In this document: positions 20,485 to 28,300 of the stretch, in pieces
How positions within the stretch are numbered: the first letter of the stretch is position 1
How the letters are laid out: the number at the start of each line of letters is the position of its first letter
Assembly: GCA_030537765.1 (NCBI GenBank)
Contig: JAUNVH010000002.1
Coordinates: 1 to 64,000 of the forward strand
Direction: 5' to 3'
From: Tissierellia bacterium
Lineage (GTDB): Bacteria; Bacillota; Clostridia; Tissierellales; Peptoniphilaceae
Length of the DNA: 64,000 nucleotides
Program-made: the position numbers and the translations under genes
The notes under the pieces: generated by a model
Told to the model about the DNA's origin: nothing
What the model saw: only the letters and a program-made list of their open reading frames with translations
The model's database searches: none

Positions 20485-21121
20485 AAAATTTTAGCGTGAT
20501 TTTTCTATTATCTATCTCTATTAGATTCTCGTCTTTCATTTTTTTTAATTCTCGAAATAATGATGGTCTTTGAACGCCGAGATAGTTTGCCAAATCTTTT
20601 TTTGTAATCGGAAGTATTATAGTATCCGATTTATACTGCTCTCTAAGATTTTCTAGATACTCAATTATATTTTCTCTCAATGATTTATGTGCATAAATTT
20701 TTATCTTATGGTTCAGCCCTTGAGAATTCGCCGAAAGTGATCTTACAAATGGAATTACAAAGGTAAAATCTTTTAGTAAAACTATGACAGCAGATTTTAA
20801 AACATGAACAATCTTACAATCAGTTTTACAATTAATATCCATTGGATAATAATTCTCTTCTCCAAAAAGTAAATTTGCTCCAATGAGATTATTTGCTTTA
20901 AATTCAAATAATATATATTCGGAGCCATTGGGCAAAAGATATTGAGCAGTAAGCTCACCATCACAGACGATGTCCATCATTTCACATCTATTATCTTTAA
21001 AATGAATTGTGCTATTTTTTTTATAATCTTTTATATAGATTTTGTTCTCTGCAATAAGGCTTTTAAGCAAAGAAGAATCAACGTTTTTAAACAAATCTAA
21101 CGATTTAATTTGCTTCAACAT
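20483..21121 (-). CDS. Crp/Fnr family transcriptional regulator
   Basis: A 212-aa regulator with an N-terminal cyclic-nucleotide-binding-like beta roll (about 1-115), a dimerisation helix and a C-terminal winged helix (TKKDLANYLGVQRPSLFRELKKM, about 173-195). It has no FNR-type N-terminal cysteine cluster, but carries four cysteines at 46, 53, 98 and 102, the last two in NCKTDC, which could sense redox state or metal (inference). The ATG at 21121 is preceded by AAGGGGTGAT. It is divergent from the cupin-permease genes across 92 nt, so it most likely controls them and itself. Confidence 0.9.
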   Translation of the reverse strand: MLKQIKSLDLFKNVDSSLLKSLIAENKIYIKDYKKNSTIHFKDNRCEMMDIVCDGELTAQYLLPNGSEYILFEFKANNLIGANLLFGEENYYPMDINCKTDCKIVHVLKSAVIVLLKDFTFVIPFVRSLSANSQGLNHKIKIYAHKSLRENIIEYLENLREQYKSDTIILPITKKDLANYLGVQRPSLFRELKKMKDENLIEIDNRKITLKF

Positions 21122-21137
21122 AATATCACCCCTTATT

Positions 21138-21166
21138 ATTATAATAAAAAGAAACATAGGTGTCTA
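21138..21166 (-). promoter_or_regulatory. Crp-like regulator gene promoter
   Basis: Read on the minus strand, TAGACA (21166-21161) and TATAAT (21143-21138) are separated by exactly 17 nt. The -10 lies inside a 12-bp palindrome TTATTATAATAA (21136-21147), a possible autoregulatory site. The implied leader is only about 10 nt. Confidence 0.55.
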
Positions 21167-21193
21167 TATTATATAATATTCCTCTAATATAAT
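21166..21193 (+). promoter_or_regulatory. Candidate control region of the cupin-permease genes
   Basis: Two TATAAT hexamers on the + strand (21172-21177 and 21188-21193) precede the cupin gene. A perfect 14-bp palindrome ATATTATATAATAT spans 21166-21179. Neither -10 has a good -35, which would fit an activator-dependent promoter. From the 21172 hexamer, the other palindrome (centre 21141.5) falls near -42, the class II activator position. In such AT-rich DNA short palindromes arise easily, so this is tentative. Confidence 0.35.
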
Positions 21194-21213
21194 CTTAAAT
21201 AGGAGGGGATAAA

Positions 21214-21531
21214 ATGATTGAAAAAATCTATAATTTGAAAATGACAGACGAAGATATCGTTGAAAAAGTAATTGCTGATGATTATATTCATTATAATCAT
21301 ATGGTATTGACTAAAGGGAATAGTTTACCTGTTCACAATGCCAATTCCAATGTATATATGACAGTTTTACGTGGAACTTTGTCGCTCGATTTAGAAGATC
21401 AAAAAACACATGCTTACACTGCTGGAACGATAATAAATATTCCTAAGGGAACTAAAATGCATCCTCAAAATTTAAACGATGAGATTTTAGAATTTATCGT
21501 AATTAAAGCTCCTGCGCCAAAACATAAATAG
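21214..21531 (+). CDS. Small cupin-domain protein
   Basis: A 105-aa single-domain cupin. Motif 2 is clear (GTIINIPKGTKMHPQN), while motif 1 (KGNSLPVHNANSNVYMTVLRG) keeps one His but lacks the second His and the Glu of the usual metal site, so metal binding may be altered. AGGAGGGG precedes the ATG. It starts a three-gene run with the two permease halves 8 nt downstream and faces the Crp-like regulator. It may be a small-molecule sensor or a metal-handling partner; the substrate is unknown. Confidence 0.85.
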   Translation: MIEKIYNLKMTDEDIVEKVIADDYIHYNHMVLTKGNSLPVHNANSNVYMTVLRGTLSLDLEDQKTHAYTAGTIINIPKGTKMHPQNLNDEILEFIVIKAPAPKHK

Positions 21532-21539
21532 TAGATAAT

Positions 21540-22022
21540 ATGGATATTTTTACTTTAATCGTATGGATTATGACTCTGAGTTTTTTGCTTATCTCTTTTT
21601 TAAAAGACAAAGCTAAGACGAAAGATGCTTTAAAAATGGCATTTGGCTTGGGAAAAGGGATGGTGCTTAATATTCTAGTTATAATTTTTATTATAGGAAT
21701 AATTTTGACTGTTTTACCACCTGAAAGTATAGCACAAACAGTGAGCCAACATTCAGTCTTTATTTCAACTATTGGGGCGGCATTATTCGGGACAATAACA
21801 TTAGTGCCTGCCTTTATTGCATTTCCACTAGCTGGCAAATTAATGCTTGGAGGCGTCAATATTATGCCCATAGTATCATTCTTAACAACTTTAACTATGG
21901 TTGGAGTAGTAACAATGCCTTTAGAAAGAGAAGAATTTGGCAATAAATTTACAATTGTGAGAAACGGATTGAGCTTTTTATTTGCGATTATAATTGCTTT
22001 ACTGATGGGGTTATTGATATGA
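21540..22022 (+). CDS. Permease half A (DUF318/ArsP-like)
   Basis: A 160-aa integral membrane protein with about four helices. Its core FGTITLVPAFIAFPLAGK (83-100) and VTMPLEREEF resemble half of a DUF318/ArsP-type permease, a family that exports metalloids or metals and normally has both halves in one chain of about 300 aa. It overlaps half B by ATGA, so the two are probably co-translated and form a heterodimer. The substrate cannot be read from sequence. It lacks the Cys of the matching segment in half B. Confidence 0.8.
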   Translation: MDIFTLIVWIMTLSFLLISFLKDKAKTKDALKMAFGLGKGMVLNILVIIFIIGIILTVLPPESIAQTVSQHSVFISTIGAALFGTITLVPAFIAFPLAGKLMLGGVNIMPIVSFLTTLTMVGVVTMPLEREEFGNKFTIVRNGLSFLFAIIIALLMGLLI

Positions 22023-22732
22023 GAGTAAAAAAATGGATTTTAGAAAATAGATTAACATCTATTTTAGTAATTGTATATTTTGGACTATTTATATTTGCGC
22101 GTCAATTGGCTATGAAATCTATCCATAATAGTATGTACTTTATAAAAGAGATGATATTGATTATGCCAGTTATATTTATTCTGACAGCTCTTTTAGATTT
22201 ATGGGTTCCTAAAAACCGAATTGTCGAAGTTTTAGGTAAAGATTCTAAAATGAAGGGAGTTTTTCTGTCTTTTGTTATTGGAAGTATGTCTTGTGGGCCA
22301 ATTTATGCAGCATTTCCAATGTGTAAAATGCTACATAAAAAGGGTGCTTCTATCAGAAATATAATTATAATTTTGAGTTCATGGGCAGTTATAAAAGTGC
22401 CAATGTTGATCAATGAATTAAAATTTTTGGGAATGAAATTCATGATTACTCGTTGGATTTTGACTGTTATATCTATTATATTGTTTTCTTACATTGCGAG
22501 TCGCGTAATATCAGAAGAAGATTTACCGATTGAAGATGAAATAAAAAAAGAGGGTTTGTTTGTGAAGCAAAGTCAATGTATTGGTTGTAAGATTTGTTTC
22601 AATAATCATCAAGATATATTTGATTTTGAAAATAAAAAGGCAAGAGTAAAATTAGATTCAAAGACATTAAAGCCACAAACAGCAATTACTATTTCAAAAA
22701 TATGTCCGGTAGATGCAATAAAATATGAATAA
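22019..22732 (+). CDS. Permease half B fused to a 4Fe-4S ferredoxin domain
   Basis: A 237-aa protein. Residues about 1-165 are the second permease half with IGSMSCGPIYAAFP (87-100; C92, and C102 just after) and a KVPMLINELK segment matching half A. Residues about 180-237 are a single-cluster ferredoxin domain: C187-x2-C190-x2-C193 and a distal C229-P, giving four ligands for one 4Fe-4S cluster. A permease carrying its own electron-transfer domain suggests redox-coupled transport or substrate reduction; this is inference. A bidirectional terminator follows. Confidence 0.82.
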   Translation: MRVKKWILENRLTSILVIVYFGLFIFARQLAMKSIHNSMYFIKEMILIMPVIFILTALLDLWVPKNRIVEVLGKDSKMKGVFLSFVIGSMSCGPIYAAFPMCKMLHKKGASIRNIIIILSSWAVIKVPMLINELKFLGMKFMITRWILTVISIILFSYIASRVISEEDLPIEDEIKKEGLFVKQSQCIGCKICFNNHQDIFDFENKKARVKLDSKTLKPQTAITISKICPVDAIKYE

Positions 22733-22748
22733 TATGGATTTAGCATAA

Positions 22749-22774
22749 TAAAAGCACCTCAAAAGGGTGCTTTT
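22749..22774. terminator. Bidirectional terminator, permease operon / rnpB
   Basis: A 9-bp stem AAAAGCACC (22750-22758) with GGTGCTTTT (22766-22774). The A/T flanks give a T run on both strands. It ends the + strand permease genes and the minus-strand RNase P RNA. Confidence 0.85.
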
Positions 22775-22775
22775 A

Positions 22776-23084
22776 TAGTATATCTATAAGCCGTGTTCTG
22801 TATTATTCGATCATCAATCTAATCTCATAGTTGCCTATGAGCTCTAGCGATCTACCATTTGACTTTCGTCCCATTTGATCTTGCTCCGGATGGGGTTTAC
22901 ATGGCCAATATATCGCTATATCGCCGGTGGTCTCTTACACCACCTTTCCACCCTTACCGACTAATGTCGGCGGTATCTCTCTGTTGCACTTGCCTTAAGG
23001 TCGCCCTCACCGGATGTTATCCGGCATCCTTGTTTTGGAGCACGGACTTTCCTCATGAATATCATGCGATCGATCGATATACTA
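22776..23084 (-). ncRNA. rnpB: RNase P RNA (class A)
   Basis: Read on the minus strand, the universal landmarks appear in order: GAGGAAAGTCCGTGCTCC near the 5-prime end, GGTAAGGGTGGAAAGG, GTAAGAGACCACCGG, GTAAACCCC and finally ACAGAACACGGCTTATAGA. The ends are set by the P1 helix, TAGTATAT at the 5-prime end (23084-23077) pairing with ATATACTA at the 3-prime end (22783-22776). This is the catalytic RNA that removes tRNA 5-prime leaders. At about 309 nt it is short compared with the roughly 350-400 nt usual for bacteria. The + strand open frame at 22859-23101 is a by-product of this RNA. Confidence 0.96.
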
Positions 23085-23089
23085 AATTT

Positions 23090-23119
23090 ATTGTAACATA
23101 AAACTCTAATCTGTTTCAA
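23090..23119 (-). promoter_or_regulatory. rnpB promoter
   Basis: On the minus strand, TTGAAA (23119-23114) and TACAAT (23095-23090) are separated by 18 nt. Transcription would begin near 23083, matching the P1-defined 5-prime end. Confidence 0.7.
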
Positions 23120-23316
23120 TATTTATGATCTAAATTTGAAATTCTTATCAAATTGTTATATGATAAAAAAGCTCAACAAAAATTTATAATTATAAAAAAT
23201 AACCTAAAAACTAATTTTTTAATATATAAATTTCTAATAAACTTGTATTTTTTAGAGCCTAATCTCTAGTAAATGACGAAATATTATAAATTTTGTAATT
23301 ATTTTGTAACTTTTTG

Positions 23317-23345
23317 TTGCCTTTTCTTTATTATTCAGTTATAAT
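23317..23345 (+). promoter_or_regulatory. Promoter of the NlpC/P60 gene
   Basis: TTGCCT (23317-23322) and TATAAT (23340-23345) are separated by 17 nt, 41 nt before the GTG start. The rest of the 23120-23316 gap is AT-rich, and I see no riboswitch in it; in particular no ydaO/c-di-AMP consensus. Confidence 0.7.
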
Positions 23346-23385
23346 GAAAATATCGAACTAAAAATTAAATGTTAGGAGTGTTACT

Positions 23386-24546
23386 GTGCGACTTAGTAAA
23401 CGCAGTTTACCAGTAGGTTTAGCTTTTGTATGCCTAGTTGGTATAGTAGGTTTTAAAGATACAGGAATATTCGTAAATCAATATACAGCTAAATCTCCAA
23501 ATGGAGTTACCTTGAATTATGTACCAAATGATCGTGCTGAGATAATTTCAGAATCGGAGACAGAGTACATAATAACTCAAGACGGAATTAAATATAATGT
23601 TCCTAAAGTCGATTTATTAAAAATTGACAAAGGTATAAAAAGCTATAAAGTAATCAAAAGTAGTTCTATTATCGATCCCAATACGGGCGAGATTGAACGA
23701 ATGTTATTTACGGATGAAGTTTTAGAACATGTTGGCATAAAGGATAATAAATATATCGCAAGGACTGCTGAAGGATTTGTGGGATTCATCAATCCTGGTG
23801 ATATGGAATTTATTAGAGACCGTAATATTACACAAGGTCATACTAATTGTGATATTGTTTTAGAACAAGATGGTAAACAACTGAAATTAATCAAGGACGA
23901 AGCTATTTCAATTGCTTGGTTCCAAGAAGATTATTTCATTATATTTGATGCGCAAGGAAATAAGTTTAATATCGGAAAACAATTTGTAGATCTCTCTGAG
24001 AAAACAGCTGCAGAGTCTGTAATACAGCCCCAAGCAACTGAAGAACAGGAAGATCCAAATCTAAAAGATAATCTTCCGCCTTCAAATAGCACTCTCGAAG
24101 AAGCTCAATCAAAAATAGTAGAATTAGAAAAAGAATTCACAAAAGCTAAGGATACTGATTATGAAAAAGCGGCAATTCTTGTTGCAAAAGCACATGAGTA
24201 TTTGGGAGCACCATATGTATATGCAGATGCAGGCAAAGCAGGCTTTGACTGTTCAGGGCTTACTTATGCACTATATGGTGAATTATTCGATATAAAATTA
24301 CCAAGAAGCTCAAAGACACAGATCACTGCCGGAGTAAGAGTTTCGAAAGAAAATTTACAACCTGGCGACTTAGTATTCTTTAGAACTACTTCGAGTGGAA
24401 ATATTTCACATGTAGGTTTATATATTGGAGATGATACGATGATTCACGCTTCGTCTTCAAAAGCCAGTGTGATAAAATCAAAACTTTCTGAAAAATATTA
24501 TGCCGAAAGATATATGGGCGCTGTTAGAGTTTTGAACAATAATTAA
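23386..24546 (+). CDS. Secreted NlpC/P60 peptidoglycan endopeptidase
   Basis: A 386-aa protein with a signal-like N-terminus (RSLPVGLAFVCLVGIVGF), an SH3-like or unassigned middle region (about 40-220), a linker rich in P, E and S, a short helical stretch (about 240-265) and a C-terminal NlpC/P60 domain with Cys289 (FDCSGLTYALY) and His342 (SHVGLYIGDD). Such enzymes cut D-Glu/meso-DAP or similar stem-peptide bonds during wall growth. The start is GTG with TAGGAG upstream. It is monocistronic, with its own promoter and terminator. Confidence 0.93.
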   Translation: MRLSKRSLPVGLAFVCLVGIVGFKDTGIFVNQYTAKSPNGVTLNYVPNDRAEIISESETEYIITQDGIKYNVPKVDLLKIDKGIKSYKVIKSSSIIDPNTGEIERMLFTDEVLEHVGIKDNKYIARTAEGFVGFINPGDMEFIRDRNITQGHTNCDIVLEQDGKQLKLIKDEAISIAWFQEDYFIIFDAQGNKFNIGKQFVDLSEKTAAESVIQPQATEEQEDPNLKDNLPPSNSTLEEAQSKIVELEKEFTKAKDTDYEKAAILVAKAHEYLGAPYVYADAGKAGFDCSGLTYALYGELFDIKLPRSSKTQITAGVRVSKENLQPGDLVFFRTTSSGNISHVGLYIGDDTMIHASSSKASVIKSKLSEKYYAERYMGAVRVLNNN

Positions 24547-24560
24547 ATATAAACTAAAAT

Positions 24561-24583
24561 ACGGGCTTAGGCCCGTTTTTTTT
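24561..24583 (+). terminator. NlpC/P60 gene terminator
   Basis: A 6-bp GC-rich stem ACGGGC (24561-24566) with GCCCGT (24571-24576), a TTAG loop and a run of seven T residues. Confidence 0.9.
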
Positions 24584-24637
24584 ATGAAAAACTTGGGTAT
24601 AATTAAAGTTGTAGTAAAATTAGAATAGAGGTAAATT

Positions 24638-25339
24638 ATGGCATTTGTAAAATTTAAAGATGAGTATAAAATTTATAAAATGGGCGATGTAGAAATTGTC
24701 GCTAATAATGGAATCAATTTCGAGGTCAATAAAAACGAATTTTGTGTAATTGTTGGACCTTCGGGCGCTGGTAAATCCACGCTTTTAAATATTTTGGGCG
24801 GTATGGACAGACCTACTAAGGGCAATGTCTTAGTTGATGGAATTGATATTTCTCAATTTAATGACAAAGAGCTCACAAAATATAGGCGTCTCGATGTGGG
24901 ATTTGTGTTTCAGTTTTATAATTTGGTGCCTAATCTTACTGCACTTGAAAATGTGGAATTGGCAGCTGAAATTGCCGAAAGTAAAATGGACGCCAAAGAA
25001 GTTTTAAATGCAGTAGGCTTAACTAATAGAATGAACAATTTTCCGGCGCAACTTTCTGGTGGAGAACAGCAAAGAGTTGCAATTGCAAGGGCTTTAGCAA
25101 AAGAACCCAAGCTATTATTATGTGATGAGCCCACAGGTGCATTAGATTATAAAACGGGAAAATCTATATTGAAATTACTCCACAATTCCTGCAAGGAATT
25201 TGATGCCACAGTTATTGTAATTACTCATAATAAGGCGATTGCTCCAATGGCCGACAGAGTTATCGAAATAAATGATGCAGTAGTTAGAAATACCGATATT
25301 ATTAAAAACCCAGTTTCTATAGATGTGATTGAGTGGTAA
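24638..25339 (+). CDS. ABC transporter ATP-binding protein (MacB/LolD type)
   Basis: A 233-aa ATPase with Walker [10 protein letters not shown] (40-48), Q-loop VFQFYNLVP, signature [15 protein letters not shown], Walker [13 protein letters not shown] and the H-loop VITHN. The sequence is of the LolD/MacB/FtsE superclass that works with FtsX-type permeases. It abuts the giant FtsX-like gene. A TATAAT at 24598-24603 lies 35 nt upstream, after the preceding terminator, so this operon has its own start. Confidence 0.94.
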   Translation: MAFVKFKDEYKIYKMGDVEIVANNGINFEVNKNEFCVIVGPSGAGKSTLLNILGGMDRPTKGNVLVDGIDISQFNDKELTKYRRLDVGFVFQFYNLVPNLTALENVELAAEIAESKMDAKEVLNAVGLTNRMNNFPAQLSGGEQQRVAIARALAKEPKLLLCDEPTGALDYKTGKSILKLLHNSCKEFDATVIVITHNKAIAPMADRVIEINDAVVRNTDIIKNPVSIDVIEW

Positions 25340-25343
25340 GGCT

Positions 25344-28300
25344 ATGAATAAAAAGACGCTTTGGAAAGATAATTTCAAAGAAATCACTCATTCTAAAGGC
25401 AGATTCTTTTCAATAATGACTTTGACATTTTTGAGTGTATTGGCATTAGTTGGAATAAAAAACAGTGGTATGGTTTTGAGAAATACTGCCGATGATTTCT
25501 TTGATCAAACAAAATATCAAGATATTACTATTCGTTCTACTTTGGGTCTAGACGAAAGAGATGAAGTCTTAGCCGATATTTATGAAAATACTGAATATGC
25601 AGAATTTGATTATTCTTACGATGTATATATTAAAGATAGTTCAGATATTATAAGGCTTCAATCCATGCCAAAAACTATGTCAAAAGCTCTTATTGTCGAG
25701 GGCAAGCTGCCCGAAAAAATGGACGAGATAGCATTAGATTACAATTTTGCCAAAGATAGATATAAAATTGGCGATATTATAAATATTACAGACAAAGACC
25801 AATCTGGTGAGATTGAAGAACTTAGACTTAGTTCTTTTAAAATAACTGCATTAGTATTAAGTCCTGAATATATTTCTGTTGTGTCTAAAGGAACTGCTGC
25901 ATTTGGTAGCGGAGATTTAGACGGATTTGCATTGACTGACAGATCTCTATTCGATATGGACTACTTTACTGTGGGCAGAATTAAACTAAAAAACAGCTCA
26001 GATTATCCAGCTTCTTCTAAAGAATACAAAGATTATGTAAACGAAGCTCAAAAAGATTTAAAAAAACTTTTCTACTCTAGACCTCCAGAAAGACTAAAGA
26101 AGGTAAAAACTGAAGCCGAAGAGAAGATAATAGATGGCGAAAAAGAGATTGAAGATGCAAAAATTAAGCTCAGTGATGCAGATAAAAAATTAGTCGATGC
26201 CAGAATTAAATTAAATGATGGTCATAAAAAATATGATGATGGCGTCATAGAGCTGCGCGAGGAGACTATAAAAAATCAGAAAAAAATTGACGATGCTAAA
26301 CAGAAACTAGAAGATGCAAAGCTTGAGATAGAAGAGGGCGAAGAAAAACTTGCAGACGCAAAAAAGACTTTGCAAGAAAAAGAAGAAGAATTAGAAGATG
26401 CAAGAATTAAATTAAATGACGGAAAAAAAGAATTAGAAGATGCATATAAAGAATATGAAGACGGAAAAGCCGACTATGAAGACGGTAAACGCAAGCTTGA
26501 ACTGGGCGAAGAAATGGCATCTTGGGGCCTTAGAGGCTTTATGGTTCAAGTTGAAAAAATAAAAAACGATAGAGATGATGCAAAGCTCCAAGTAAAAAAT
26601 GCTGAAGAAGAACTCTTAATTTTAAGAGATAGAAAAATAAGACTTGTTGACAAATTAGCTGAAAGCTCTGACGATAAGCAGAAGATAAAAAATGAAATCG
26701 TAGAAACAGATCTAATTATAGCTGAAACTGTTGAATATAGAGATTCGAAGCGCATGGAATATGAACGTTTAGATTTAAAGCTTGACGAAATAGAAGAACT
26801 TTCAAAACAGAGCATGACTTATGAAGAAATGCTACAGGCAAAAAATGATTTAGATGAAGCTAAAGAGAAGCTTGAAGAGGCAAAAGTCAAATTAGATGAT
26901 GCCAAAGCCGATTTGAAAGAGCATGAAAAAGAGTTTTACGATGGAGAACAAAAATTAATAGATGCCAAAGAAACTTTAAAAGAAAAAGAAATTGAACTTG
27001 AAGATGCTAAAAAATTGTGGCAAGAAAATATGCTCGAGCTTGAAGATGCAGAAAAAACATTCAAAACAGAAATTGCTAAAGCTCAAAAGAAATTAGATGA
27101 TGCTGCAATAGATATTGCAGAAGGCGAAGAAGAATATGCCGATGGTTTAAAAGAGTTTAGAGAAAAGAGTGCCGACGCAAAGGTTGATATTGCTTCTGGC
27201 GAAGAAAAAATTGCTGATGCCAAAGACGATATTTCAAAACTAAAAGAGCCGACATATTATATAGATACTAGGGAAGATGAATCGATGTATTTCGAATATT
27301 ACGATAGCACCAATAAATTGGATGTATTGGCTGTAATATTCTCCTCATTATCTGTACTAATTGCCATGTTCGTTGTGCTCACTACAATGACAAGACTAGT
27401 CGATGAACGCAGAATGCAAATAGGCACATTAAAATCTTTGGGTTATGATAATTTTGATATCAATACAAAATATCTATTATACGGTAGTGTGACGGCCATT
27501 TTGGGTACTATAGCAGGCACATTGGTTGGACATTATATGCTCACACCCTTAGTCTTTAGAGCCTATACTAATGGATTTGTCATAAAAGAGCCTATACTTA
27601 ATTTTTCTTGGCCGCTGACATTATTAGGCGGGATAATAGCTATGGCATGTACGACACTCTCGAGCTTCCTTGCAGTGAGATCTTCTTTGAAAGAAAATGC
27701 TGCTGAACTTTTAAGACCAAAAGCTCCAAAAGTCGGGATGCGAATTATGCTAGAAAGAATTGGCTTTATTTGGAAAAGACTTAGCTTTAAAAAGAAAATT
27801 ACTGCTAGAAATCTTTTCAGATATAAAAAGAGAATGTTTATGACATTACTTGGAGTTTGTGGTTGTACTGGCCTTATGTTTATGGGCTTTGGTTTAAGAG
27901 ATTCAATCACTGGTATAATCGATAAGCAGTATTCTGAAATTCAGCATTACGATTATATTATCGCATTTGATGACGGTATTACGCCAAATGAAAGAGCAGA
28001 TATTAATTATAAATCTTATAAAGACGATAGAATTTACGATACAAATTATATATATCTGAAAAAGCTAGATCTGGTATCAAAAAAAGGCTATAGACAAAAT
28101 GTAAATCTAATAGCTGCTATTGAAGATATTGGATTTGGAAATATGATCAATTTAGAAGAAGTCAAAACAAAAAACTCTTTGACATTGCCTAAAGATGGGG
28201 CGTTGATAACTGAAAAACTAGCAAAAGATAATGCGATTAAAGCAAATGATAAAATGACAATACAGTTAAACGATCAAGATGTGGAGATTGCAGTTGTATC

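Noticed and set aside
21166-21193. Reading the AT palindromes as a transposon end or attachment site
   Set aside because: No target duplication, no integrase or transposase nearby, and the position fits a promoter region.
21122-21213. FNR box (TTGAT-N4-ATCAA) in the regulator/cupin gap
   Set aside because: No such sequence is present; only AT palindromes of other type.
22859-23101. Open frame of 80 codons on the + strand
   Set aside because: It is antisense to the conserved core of RNase P RNA; base conservation there belongs to the RNA. No ribosome-binding site and no protein-like composition.
23103-23385. c-di-AMP (ydaO) or other riboswitch before the NlpC/P60 gene
   Set aside because: Such riboswitches often precede these hydrolases, but no conserved block is visible; the region is plain AT-rich DNA with a promoter.
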